Origin: Parafrankia irregularis
GTDB taxonomy: Bacteria; Actinomycetota; Actinomycetes; Frankiales; Frankiaceae
Assembly (NCBI RefSeq): GCF_001536285.1
Contig: NZ_FAOZ01000004.1
Coordinates: 372,001-436,000 of the forward strand
Direction of reading: 5' to 3'
DNA: 64,000 nt
Part shown: positions 47,135 through 55,063 of the stretch, piece after piece
How positions within the stretch are numbered: the first letter of the stretch is position 1
Layout of the letters: each line of letters starts with the position of its first letter
Position numbers and translations under genes: made by a program
The notes under the pieces: model-generated
What the model saw: only the letters and a program-made list of their open reading frames with translations
What the model was told of the DNA's origin: nothing
Database searches by the model: none

Positions 47135-47275
47135 CTATCGGGTGACGATGACAGCCCCGCGGTGCCCGCCCGCGTTCCTGAGCTTGGTGTCGCCAGTGAG
47201 CAGTTCGCAGCCGAGCGCTTCGGCGAGCGCGCCCTCCCCAGTAGCGTTCGCGGGCGCCCAGGCGCGATCTCGCTC
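47135..47275 (-). pseudogene. Remnant of a VapC-type PIN-domain toxin gene
   Basis: The minus strand encodes ALAEALGCELLTGDTKLRNA then GGHRGAVIVTR and a stop, which is the C-terminal signature of VapC PIN-domain RNases (ALAExLGxxLLTxDxxLA). Upstream only a short, disturbed piece (RAWAPANATGEG) remains. The N-terminal three quarters with the first acidic residues are gone, and the frame then runs into the excalibur gene in another frame. There is no vapB antitoxin. Confidence 0.7.
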
Positions 47276-47280
47276 GTTGG

Positions 47281-47919
47281 TCAGTCGCACGCGACCCCGT
47301 CGCCGTCCCAGTCGAGCCAGCGTGAGTAGCCGGGCTGGCCCTCGTAGAGCGGAGCCGCCCCGGCGAGACGCGCGGTGAGGCAGGAGCTGTAGAAGACGGC
47401 CGGTGAAGGGGTGGCCTTCGCTGGGCTCCGTGTGGCGCTCGGTGCGGGATGGGTGGCCTTCTGGGTGGTCTTCTGCCGGCTTGCGGGCGTCGAAGCGGCG
47501 ACCGGCATCGCCGGTGCCGTGGTCTGTGGCCGTCGGATCACCGGGGGTGCTGTCGGCGTGGGCGCCGCTTCCTGGACGGACACCACCTCCGGCACCGGTA
47601 GCAGTGCGGGAGCGGTAGTCGGTGCCAGGGCGCCGGCAGGGCTCGTCGTCGGCGGCAGGTCCGTCCCGGTCGCGGCGGTGCTGGCGTTGCCCGGCCCCTG
47701 CGCGGGCACGAGTGCGGCGACGACGAGAAGGAGGACCAGGAAGGCCCCGCCGATGCCGCCGCCTGCCCGCGGGTGCAGGCGCGCCCACCTGACCGCCTGG
47801 GCGCTCCACTCCGCTGGCCTTCGGGCCATCGCACGTGCTTGCATTTGCCGGAGTTTCCTGGGGTTGGTGCAGTTATGTCCAGGTATCAGGCTTTGCGACT
47901 GGGACTTCGGTGTGGTCAT
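47281..47919 (-). CDS. Excalibur calcium-binding domain protein, membrane-anchored
   Basis: A 212-aa protein with one transmembrane helix (about 55-73, GIGGAFLVLLLVVAALV), a long Pro/Thr/Ala linker and a C-terminal excalibur domain with YSSCLTARLAGAAPLYEGQPGYSRWLDWDGDGVACD. The DxDxDGxxC motif binds calcium, and the two cysteines normally pair. The function in the family is extracellular and mostly unknown. ATG at 47919. Confidence 0.85.
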   Translation of the reverse strand: MTTPKSQSQSLIPGHNCTNPRKLRQMQARAMARRPAEWSAQAVRWARLHPRAGGGIGGAFLVLLLVVAALVPAQGPGNASTAATGTDLPPTTSPAGALAPTTAPALLPVPEVVSVQEAAPTPTAPPVIRRPQTTAPAMPVAASTPASRQKTTQKATHPAPSATRSPAKATPSPAVFYSSCLTARLAGAAPLYEGQPGYSRWLDWDGDGVACD

Positions 47920-48049
47920 TGGACTTCGGTGTAACTGCCAGGTTGACCGAACGTATCGTCAATCACACCCAGGGTGCCGGGGTGGTGCGGGCGTCGCTGG
48001 TCGTGTACCGGAGGAAGCGGTCGGATGAGCCGCCGGGCCTTCCGACGCA

Positions 48050-49057
48050 CTAACCAGTCGGTGGCCGTGGGGGTGTTTGGAAGAGGTCCAGACGTTCATC
48101 GGCAGCCACAAACATGGAGGCTCCGCACAGCGGTCGGGACTCGGGGGGCGTCGTCCGCCTCCCGGCGACCCAACCCCCGAACCCGGCGATCGCACTGCCG
48201 GTTCCGATCGCAGCCTCCGGGCTGGTCAACGCGAGCCCGACCGACGCGGCGGCACCGACGACGGTCATCGCCCACTCGATCATGGTCCACCGACGTCGGC
48301 TTCGCCTGTTCGCCAGCACCCGGCGCTCCGCTGTCAGGAGGGCGGTCAGCTGCCTGCGCGCCACGGTGACAGATTCCTGATCCAGCTGGACGGCAGCGAG
48401 ACCTGCGCCGGGTACCTGTAGCCGGGCGACGAAACTGCGCAACCAGTCGTGGTAAGCGCCTCGGGCGGCCCGAAAATCCGGGTCGTTGGCGAGCGTGACA
48501 ACGTCGTGCAGGGCCCGCAAATAATCGCCATCGGAAAGGTCGGGCACCAGGAGGGGCTGGGCCAGCATTACCAGTGCATCGGCGGCGGTCGGTTCGTCGG
48601 GAGATGGCGTGGGGCTCAGGTCGTCATAGCAGGAACGTTCTGAGGGATAGGCGGCGACGGCTTCTACCGCGCGAGGCAGGTCGTCACCCAGTGCGAGTAC
48701 CAGGCGGGTGCCATAGAAAGCATCGATGCTGGTAATGGTCGTGGCCACGTCGACCCGGGAGCGGCCGGCCTGCCAGCGGCCTGGATCCCAGGGAGACTCC
48801 CACACCAGCTCGGCGCCATCCCCGGTGGGCTGCCGTTGAGTGCCCAGTACGGCGAGCATGCTTTCAAGCCGGTCCGGGTCCCATGATTCATCGGGGTCGT
48901 TCGGATTGGGATGCCGCCACCGGTCCCGTTCGGCGGCCGATGCCGGCACTGGAACGACGATCCGGTCAAACAGCAGCACCTCGCGCAGAAACGCGTCACT
49001 CCGGCAGTGATCGTTTACGGCGAAGGTTCCCCAGACCTCGGCTCCCACAGCAGTCAT
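48050..49057 (-). CDS. Hypothetical protein with C-terminal membrane segments
   Basis: I do not recognise this 335-aa protein. A conserved-looking N-terminus (EVWGTFAVNDHCRSDAFLREVLLFDRIVVPVP) leads to a mostly helical, acidic middle. Near the C-terminus, after an RRSRRR cluster, come two hydrophobic stretches (MIEWAMTVVGAAASVGLAL, AIGTGSAIAGFGGWVAG). The ATG at 49057 is chosen; a longer frame to 49114 would need a TTG start. It stands alone, with no operon partner. Confidence 0.6.
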   Translation of the reverse strand: MTAVGAEVWGTFAVNDHCRSDAFLREVLLFDRIVVPVPASAAERDRWRHPNPNDPDESWDPDRLESMLAVLGTQRQPTGDGAELVWESPWDPGRWQAGRSRVDVATTITSIDAFYGTRLVLALGDDLPRAVEAVAAYPSERSCYDDLSPTPSPDEPTAADALVMLAQPLLVPDLSDGDYLRALHDVVTLANDPDFRAARGAYHDWLRSFVARLQVPGAGLAAVQLDQESVTVARRQLTALLTAERRVLANRRSRRRWTMIEWAMTVVGAAASVGLALTSPEAAIGTGSAIAGFGGWVAGRRTTPPESRPLCGASMFVAADERLDLFQTPPRPPTG

Positions 49058-49664
49058 CGTAGTCGCCTCGGACCGGTCTGCGGTTCTGGCCGACCTGTAC
49101 ATGTGCTTGGCCAAATGCGGGCGTCGAAGCTCCAGGTGGACGTCCTGGTCTGCCGTTTTCGCTCCAGACGTAGGCCTCGTCGATCTGCGCGCAGGAAAAC
49201 CGCATCACCACGAGCGTCGCGCTACCGGAGCGATTGGCTCCCGACTGAGATCTTGACTGAACGGAACAGTGCGTCAATGAACTGTTCGGCATCGGTTCCG
49301 CGGGCTGGTCGGGCGCGATGAGGCAGGGATGCGGGCCGGGTCGTCATCGCGGGGCTCGAGGGTGCGCGGGGCTCGAGGGTGCGCGGGGCCGACCACGCGC
49401 GGTGCGAGGAGTCGAGATCGGGACCTGGCAGCCAGGAGGATCCAACCCGCGCACCCGGAGCCTCCGCCACCTCGACCGCCTTCGGCTTGACACCGGCAGG
49501 CTCGCCGTCATCGATTCCTCCTGGCGGGCGGCCGACGAGTGTGGCTGGTGCCCGGGGCGTGCCGTGGCTAACATATAGGTGAGCGTTCGCTTTCTTACGA
49601 AGTTGATCGCTCCAGTGACCGTCAGGTGCGTGGCCGTCGAGTGGGTGGCCGTCAGGGAGGACTT
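49058..49664. other. Intergenic region with a 17-bp tandem repeat and operator
   Basis: About 600 bp with no credible gene. A 17-bp tandem pair (GGGGCTCGAGGGTGCGC at 49351-49367 and 49368-49384) lies in the middle. The shared operator-like element is at 49576-49592 near the right end. Confidence 0.5.
49576..49592 (+). promoter_or_regulatory. TetR-type operator candidate before the amidohydrolase/Rieske operon
   Basis: TAGGTGAGCGTTCGCTT, a member of the 17-bp family, in the gene direction and 73-89 bp upstream of the GTG at 49665. The inner GAGCGTTCGCTT is partly palindromic. Confidence 0.55.
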
Positions 49665-50870
49665 GTGACACTGGGCTGGTTCATCTCAGTCGACGACCAT
49701 CTCATCGAGCCGGCACGGCTCTGGCAGGAGCGGCTGCCGCAGAAGTGGCGCGACACGGGCCCGCGGATCGTGCGCGAGGGTACGTCCGAGTTCTGGGTCT
49801 ACGAGGACAGGCAGATCGTCACCACCGGTCTCAACGCCGTCGCGGGCAAGTCCCGCGAGGAGTTCTCGCCGGAGCCGATCTCGTACGAGGACATGCGGCC
49901 CGGCTGCTACGAGCCGGCGGCCCGGGTGGCCGACATGAACCAGGGGCTGGTGCTCTCCTCGATCCTGTTCCCGTCGTTCCCTCGGTACTGCGGGCAGGTG
50001 TTCCACGAGGCGAAGGACAAGGAGCTCGCCCTGCTGGGCGTGCAGGCCTGGAACGACTTCATCCTGGAGGACTTCGCCGCCGCCTACCCGGGGCGCTTCA
50101 TTCCGATGATGATCATCCCGCTGTGGGACCCGGTGGCCGCTGCCGCCGAGATCCGGCGCACGGCGGCGCGCGGCGCCAAGTCGATCGCCTTCTCGGAGAA
50201 CCCGACCAAGCTCGGGCTCCCGTCCATCCACACCGACTTCTGGGACCCGATGCTGGACGCCTGCAACGAGACCGGTTTCGTGGTCTCGATGCACGTCGGC
50301 TCCTCGTCGAACCTGATCCGCACCTCGCCGGACATGCCGACGCTGGCGTTCATGGCCTACTCGGCGGCGGCGAACCAGGCCGGCACGTTGCTCGACTGGC
50401 TGTTCAGCGGCAAGTTCGAGAAGTTCCCGAACCTGAAGATCGCGCTTTCCGAAGGCTCCATCGGCTGGATTCCGTACTTCCTGGAGCGGGCCGAGCAGGT
50501 CATCGACAAGCAGCGGTTCTGGGCGTCGCGCTTCGACATCGACATGAACGCGAGCCACGAGCGCGGCGAGGCCAAGGGCGCCGCCAACTTCAACCTCGAC
50601 ACCGACATCCGCCAGCTCTTCCGCGACCACGTCTTCGGCACGTTCATCGAGGACGCGGCCGGCATCCGGCTGCTGGACATCATCGGCGAGGACAACGTGA
50701 TGCTGGAGTGCGACTACCCGCACTCCGACTCCACCTGGCCGGACACCTCGAAGCTCGCCAGCGGCTGGCTCGCCCACCTCTCCGAGGACGTCCAGCACAA
50801 GATCGCGGTCGGGAACGCCTGCCGCGTCTACGACTTCACCCCGGCTGACCCGGCGACGATCGAGGTCTGA
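49665..50870 (+). CDS. Metal-dependent amidohydrolase (amidohydrolase 2 / ACMSD-like family)
   Basis: A 401-aa TIM-barrel hydrolase. VDDHLIEP near the N-terminus is the first metal site, SMHVGSSS holds the central histidine, and LECDYPHSDSTWP the catalytic aspartate. Family members hydrolyse or decarboxylate aromatic or ring-fission acids. The GTG at 49665 has GGGAGG just upstream. It leads an operon with a Rieske oxygenase and an NTF2-like protein, so an aromatic or alicyclic substrate is likely. Confidence 0.85.
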   Translation: MTLGWFISVDDHLIEPARLWQERLPQKWRDTGPRIVREGTSEFWVYEDRQIVTTGLNAVAGKSREEFSPEPISYEDMRPGCYEPAARVADMNQGLVLSSILFPSFPRYCGQVFHEAKDKELALLGVQAWNDFILEDFAAAYPGRFIPMMIIPLWDPVAAAAEIRRTAARGAKSIAFSENPTKLGLPSIHTDFWDPMLDACNETGFVVSMHVGSSSNLIRTSPDMPTLAFMAYSAAANQAGTLLDWLFSGKFEKFPNLKIALSEGSIGWIPYFLERAEQVIDKQRFWASRFDIDMNASHERGEAKGAANFNLDTDIRQLFRDHVFGTFIEDAAGIRLLDIIGEDNVMLECDYPHSDSTWPDTSKLASGWLAHLSEDVQHKIAVGNACRVYDFTPADPATIEV

Positions 50871-50873
50871 GGC

Positions 50874-52052
50874 GTGGACAGGGAGTCGCTGGACCACAGC
50901 CTGGTACGCCGGCTGCTCGACCACATCGAGAACAACACCACCGACGTCGTCGACTCGGTGCTCGAGGTGTCGACCGAGATCTACTCGGACGGGTACTTCT
51001 CGGACGAGTTCGAGGCGCTTTTCCGCAACCAGCCGATCGTGCTGTGCCTTTCGGGTGCCCTGCCCGGCCCGGAGACGTACCACACGGTGGACATCTGCGG
51101 CACCTCGATCCTGCTGACGCGGGACGCGGGCGGTCAGCTCCGGGCACTGACGAACGCCTGCCGGCACCGTGGTGTGCGGCTGGCGGACGGCACGGGCAAG
51201 GCCAGGCGGTTCAGCTGCCCCTTCCACTCCTGGACCTACGACCTGGAGGGCAGCCTGGTCAGCGTTCCGTCCGAGCAGTACTTCGACGGGATGTGCCGGG
51301 AGGACAAGGGGCTCGTCGAACTGCCGGTCGCCGAGGGGTACGGGCTGATCGTCGGCCGGCTGCGGCCGGGCGGCGAGCCGCTGGACATCGACGCCTACCT
51401 CGGCCCGCAGCTCGCCGGTGAGCTGGCCATGCTCGACTTCTCCGGGTGGGCGCCGCACAACGCGCCGCACATCCACGAGGTGGGGGCCAACTGGAAGGTC
51501 ACGCTCGACACCTTCCGGGAGAACTACCACTTCAACTACCTGCACCGGAAGACGCTGCGGACCTACGCGTACGGAGGTGTGCTGACCTTCGACGCGTTCG
51601 GTGCGCACCTGCGCAACTGCTCCGCGCTGCGCTCGATCGACGAGCTGATCGACCGGCCCGAAGGGGAGTGGGGCGACGTCACGCAGCATTTCAGCTACCA
51701 GTACTCGCTCTTCCCGAACACCTGCATGACCTTCGACAGCCGGCACATCGAGCTGTGGCAGATCATGCCCACCGGCAGTGCCACCTCCCAGGTCCTGCAC
51801 TCCGTCTACCTGCGTCCCGGGCTTTCGGAGGCGGAGCGCGCCAAGGCCGTCGACATGGCACCGTGGATCTGCGAGACGGTCGTCGACGGTGAGGACTTCT
51901 GGGTGGCCGGCCGCACGGAGCCCGGTGTCCGCACGGGCGGATTCGACACGGTCGTGTTCGGCCGCAACGAGCCGGCCCCGCAGCACCTGCACCGTCACTT
52001 CGCCGCGGCGGTGGAGGCCTACCGCGAGCAGCGGAAAGCCCGGGAGGCGTGA
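50874..52052 (+). CDS. Rieske non-heme iron oxygenase, alpha subunit
   Basis: A 392-aa ring-hydroxylating-type oxygenase. The Rieske [2Fe-2S] ligands are Cys96, His98 (CRHRG), Cys115 and His118 (CPFHSWTYDLEG). The mononuclear iron site includes His219 and His224 (ENYHFNYLHRKT). The enzyme needs a reductase and perhaps a ferredoxin, neither of which is encoded here. GTG start 3 bp after the amidohydrolase stop; its stop overlaps the next GTG. Confidence 0.92.
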   Translation: MDRESLDHSLVRRLLDHIENNTTDVVDSVLEVSTEIYSDGYFSDEFEALFRNQPIVLCLSGALPGPETYHTVDICGTSILLTRDAGGQLRALTNACRHRGVRLADGTGKARRFSCPFHSWTYDLEGSLVSVPSEQYFDGMCREDKGLVELPVAEGYGLIVGRLRPGGEPLDIDAYLGPQLAGELAMLDFSGWAPHNAPHIHEVGANWKVTLDTFRENYHFNYLHRKTLRTYAYGGVLTFDAFGAHLRNCSALRSIDELIDRPEGEWGDVTQHFSYQYSLFPNTCMTFDSRHIELWQIMPTGSATSQVLHSVYLRPGLSEAERAKAVDMAPWICETVVDGEDFWVAGRTEPGVRTGGFDTVVFGRNEPAPQHLHRHFAAAVEAYREQRKAREA

Positions 52053-52576
52053 GCGGGAACGCGCTCGCGCGGGAGAGCCCGGCCGCCGTGGTCGAGGAGC
52101 TGGCCCGGCGGTTCCTCGCCGGTGACCGGGACGGCGCGTTCGCGCTGTTCGACCCGCAGATCCGCATCCAGCAGCCGGCGTCCCTCCCGCACGGCGGCTG
52201 GTACTCCGGGCACGCCGGCGTCGAGCGGATGGGCGTCGAGTTCGCCCGCTTCTGGCGCCGCACGATCAGCGACACCAGGATCAACGGCTGCGGTGCCGGT
52301 GCCGGTACCGGTGCCGCGGCGGGTCCTGCAGCGGGCGTTTCCGGCGACGCGGGCGGGTCCGGCGACGCGGGCGGGTCCGGGGAGTCGGGGGACGCCGGAG
52401 ACGCAGGTGAGCTGGTCGTCCAGCTCACGACCCAGACCTGGACGGCGACGTCCACCGGCCGCTCGGCGACGGTCGACGTCGTCGAGCTGATCCGGGTGCG
52501 GGCGGGCATGATCCGCGAGATCAGGGTCTTCCAGCAGGACACCGCCCTGCTGCTGGCGACGCTCGACCCGGCCTAG
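52049..52576 (+). CDS. NTF2/SnoaL-like protein with a repeat insertion
   Basis: A 175-aa small protein of the NTF2/SnoaL fold (AAVVEELARRFLAGDRDGAFALFDPQIRIQQP, WYSGHAGVERMGVEFARFW, VELIRVRAGMIREIRVFQQDTALL). It may be the small (beta-like) partner of the Rieske oxygenase or an independent cyclase/isomerase. Residues ~80-118 are a Gly/Ala/Asp/Ser-rich insertion (GDAGGS repeats) that interrupts the fold between strands. Translationally coupled to the oxygenase. Confidence 0.75.
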   Translation: MSGNALARESPAAVVEELARRFLAGDRDGAFALFDPQIRIQQPASLPHGGWYSGHAGVERMGVEFARFWRRTISDTRINGCGAGAGTGAAAGPAAGVSGDAGGSGDAGGSGESGDAGDAGELVVQLTTQTWTATSTGRSATVDVVELIRVRAGMIREIRVFQQDTALLLATLDPA

Positions 52577-52610
52577 CGCTCGCCCAGGGCCCGAGGGCCC
52601 GGCCTGTCCG

Positions 52611-52757
52611 AAGAGTGGAGGATTCTGGTCGTTCCGACGACCGGAATCCTCCACTCTTGTCTGGCCGCAATGTCGGCCGTGGCGGCGGCTTGAAGCTGTG
52701 GACCGGAGAGTGGAGGATCTCGGTCGTTCTGGCGACCGGAATCCTCAGGCCTTGCTC
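52611..52757. repeat. Dispersed palindromic repeat, tandem pair
   Basis: Copy E (52611-52632 pairing with 52637-52658, loop TCCG) is a 22-bp stem with one G-T mismatch. About 50 bp on, copy F (52706-52757; core 52713-52726 with 52733-52746) repeats the same sequence with weaker outer pairing. Both share GTCGTT and CGACCGGAATCCTC. They lie between two convergent genes (stops at 52576 and 52846). Confidence 0.85.
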
Positions 52758-52845
52758 GACCGCAGCGAGACCGTCTCGACCAAAGGGCCGCCCGCCGATC
52801 AAGGGGGCGGCCGGCCTCGGCTTCGCGCTTTGTGTTCCGTGGGTC

Positions 52846-53661
52846 TCAGAAGGTCTCGGCGAGCGCCCAGGGGCCTTCCTGGAAGGGCTGGTCGAGGTAG
52901 TGCATGCTGTAGACGATCTTTCCGGTCGCGGTTGCCGGGTCCACGCCGCACAGCCGCAGGGCCGCGTCCGCCATCGCACTGTCCGGCTCGACCGGGACGT
53001 TGTCCGGCGTGTGCGGGGAGACGACGGCGACGCCCGGCGTCATGACCAGGCCCGCCGTGCCGAGTGCGTTGACGGCGACCCCGGTGCCCTCAAGCTCCGC
53101 GGCGAGGCCGGTGGAGAGCCGGTCGAGCGCCGCCTTGCACATGCCGTAGGGGACGCAGCCGTCGCGCGACCAGTCCGGGTAAGGCGGGCCGGCCGGGTGC
53201 CGCGCCTGCTTCGAGGTGATGTTCACGATCCAGCCTCGGCCGCGGCTGACCATGCCGGGGACGGCGAGCTGGCAGAGCCGGAAGGGGGCGTGGACCATCA
53301 TCTGGAACATCAGCGCGTAGCGCCGTGGGCTGATGTCGAGCGCGGGGCCGTAGAAGTTGACCCCCGCGTTGTTGACCAGGATGTCGACCGGCCCGAGGGC
53401 TGCCTCGGCCCGTTCGATGACCGTCTCGACGTCGGCCGGGTCGGTGAGGTCGGCCCGGATCGCGACGGCCTCGCCGCCGCCGGCCCGGATTCGCTCGACC
53501 GTCTCGGTGATCGAGCCGGGCAGCGGCGCGGACCCCGCGTCGACCGTGCGCGCGACCAGGGCAACGGCCGCCCCCTCGCCGGCGAGGCGCTCGGCGATGT
53601 TCGCGCCGATGCCGCGGCTGGCGCCGGTGACGATTGCTACGCGGCCATCCAGGGACCCCAC
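52846..53661 (-). CDS. Short-chain dehydrogenase/reductase (SDR)
   Basis: A 271-aa NAD(P)-dependent oxidoreductase. TGASRGIG near the N-terminus binds the cofactor, NNAGVNFYGP follows, and the catalytic Ser-Tyr-Lys are in NITSKQARHP and YGMCKAALDRL. The GTG at 53661 gives VGSLDGRVAIVTGASRG, the usual start; an ATG slightly upstream is in another frame. It is divergent from the alcohol dehydrogenase operon, with the operator-like element between them. Confidence 0.88.
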   Translation of the reverse strand: MGSLDGRVAIVTGASRGIGANIAERLAGEGAAVALVARTVDAGSAPLPGSITETVERIRAGGGEAVAIRADLTDPADVETVIERAEAALGPVDILVNNAGVNFYGPALDISPRRYALMFQMMVHAPFRLCQLAVPGMVSRGRGWIVNITSKQARHPAGPPYPDWSRDGCVPYGMCKAALDRLSTGLAAELEGTGVAVNALGTAGLVMTPGVAVVSPHTPDNVPVEPDSAMADAALRLCGVDPATATGKIVYSMHYLDQPFQEGPWALAETF

Positions 53662-53704
53662 GAGGACCTCACCATCGTCGGCACCGTTGTCAGACCCGAA
53701 TGAT

Positions 53705-53721
53705 AACAGAGTGCTCACATA
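53705..53721 (-). promoter_or_regulatory. TetR-type operator candidate between the SDR and alcohol dehydrogenase genes
   Basis: On the minus strand this is TATGTGAGCACTCTGTT, 44-60 bp upstream of the SDR start. It shares the exact 12-mer TATGTGAGCACT with the element at 34419. It may also control the divergent alcohol dehydrogenase operon (start at 53848). Confidence 0.55.
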
Positions 53722-53847
53722 CTTACGGCAAATGTCGTAGGTCTTGCGGAGTGAGCGGTTACTGAAATATTGTCGGCGCTGTTGCGCGGACCCAGCGCAC
53801 GTGTCTCCCCGTGCCGCCGCCTGTCCGTGCCGATAGGAGGATCGTCC

Positions 53848-54924
53848 GTGCGGGTCGCCGTCGCCTACGAAGCCGAGAAGCCGCTGGTCCTGGAGGATGT
53901 CCCGCAGCCTGCGGTCGGCCCGCGGGATGTGCTGGTCCGGATCAGGGCGAGCGGCATCTGCCACACCGACCTGACGGTCATCAACGGTCTCTCGCCGCTG
54001 CCGCTTCCGACCGTGCCGGGCCACGAGGCCTGCGGCGTGGTCGAGGAGGTCGGCGCGGAGGTCCGCCGGGTCCGGGTGGGCGACCGGGTGCTCGCCTCCG
54101 TCTCGCCGGCCTGCGGTTCGTGCTGGTGGTGCATCAACGGGATGTCGAACCACTGTGAGCTGGGTGGTCCCGTCAAGGCGAAACTGCGTTTCACGCTGCC
54201 CGACGGCCGCCAGGCGCCCGCGGTGTGCGGCTGCGGGACGTTCGCCGAGGCGATGGTGGTCGACGAGGCCTCGGTGATCGCGGTCCAGACCGACCTGCCG
54301 GACGAGCACCTCGCGCTGATCGGCTGCGGCGTGACCACCGGGCTCGGTGCCGCCCTCATCACGGCCGGGGTCACCCCCGGCTCGTCCGTCGCCGTGATCG
54401 GCTGCGGTGGTGTCGGGCAGTCCGTCATCCAGGGCGCGCGGATCGCCGGCGCGGCCACCATCATCGCCATCGACCTGTCGGCGGGGCGGCGCGAGACGAG
54501 CCTGCTCGCCGGGGCGACCCACGTGATCGACCCGGCCGAGGGCGACCCGGTCGCGCAGGTCCGCGACCTGACCGCGGGCCGCGGCGTCGACTACAGCTTC
54601 GAGGTCGTCGGGCTGCCCGCACTGATGGTGCAGGCCTTCAACATGGCCCGGGCCGAGGGCGCGGTGACCCTGGTCGGCATGCCCGCGAAGGACGCGACGC
54701 TGACCCTGCCGGCGATCTCCGCGATCTTCTCCGGCAAGCGCATCGCTGGCTCCGTGGTGGGGGGCGCGCAGATTCTCAGAGACATGCCCCGATTCATCCG
54801 GCTGGCCGAGAGCGGGCGGCTGGACCTCAGCTCGATGGTCTCGAACAAGATCAGCCTTGACGAGATCAACGACGGGATCGCCCTGCTCAACCGCGCCGAA
54901 GGCATCCGAACCGTGATCGTCTGA
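53848..54924 (+). CDS. Zinc-dependent alcohol dehydrogenase
   Basis: A 358-aa medium-chain dehydrogenase. The catalytic zinc site is Cys38 (GICHTD), His59/Glu60 (GHEACG) and a later Cys (IGCGVTTG); the structural zinc cysteines are 89, 92, 95 and 103 (CGSCWWCINGMSNHC). The NAD-binding motif is VIGCGGVGQS. This resembles actinobacterial long-chain or aromatic alcohol dehydrogenases. The GTG at 53848 has AGGAGG at 53835-53840. First gene of an operon with an amidohydrolase and an indolepyruvate oxidoreductase. Confidence 0.92.
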   Translation: MRVAVAYEAEKPLVLEDVPQPAVGPRDVLVRIRASGICHTDLTVINGLSPLPLPTVPGHEACGVVEEVGAEVRRVRVGDRVLASVSPACGSCWWCINGMSNHCELGGPVKAKLRFTLPDGRQAPAVCGCGTFAEAMVVDEASVIAVQTDLPDEHLALIGCGVTTGLGAALITAGVTPGSSVAVIGCGGVGQSVIQGARIAGAATIIAIDLSAGRRETSLLAGATHVIDPAEGDPVAQVRDLTAGRGVDYSFEVVGLPALMVQAFNMARAEGAVTLVGMPAKDATLTLPAISAIFSGKRIAGSVVGGAQILRDMPRFIRLAESGRLDLSSMVSNKISLDEINDGIALLNRAEGIRTVIV

Positions 54925-55063
54925 CGTCGGGTGGAGCTGACGTCTGGCGGAGCTGGCGGCGGGCGGAGCTGGGGCTCGGCCGAGCTGGAGTTGGGCGAGC
55001 TGGGGTTGGGCGGGTGGCGGCGGGTGAGACCTGTCGTCGACGTGTCGGGAGGGGAACGCGACC

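Noticed and set aside
49222-49671. Minus-strand 149-codon open frame before the amidohydrolase
   Set aside because: No ribosome site, low-complexity composition, and it overlaps the promoter and operator of the plus-strand operon.
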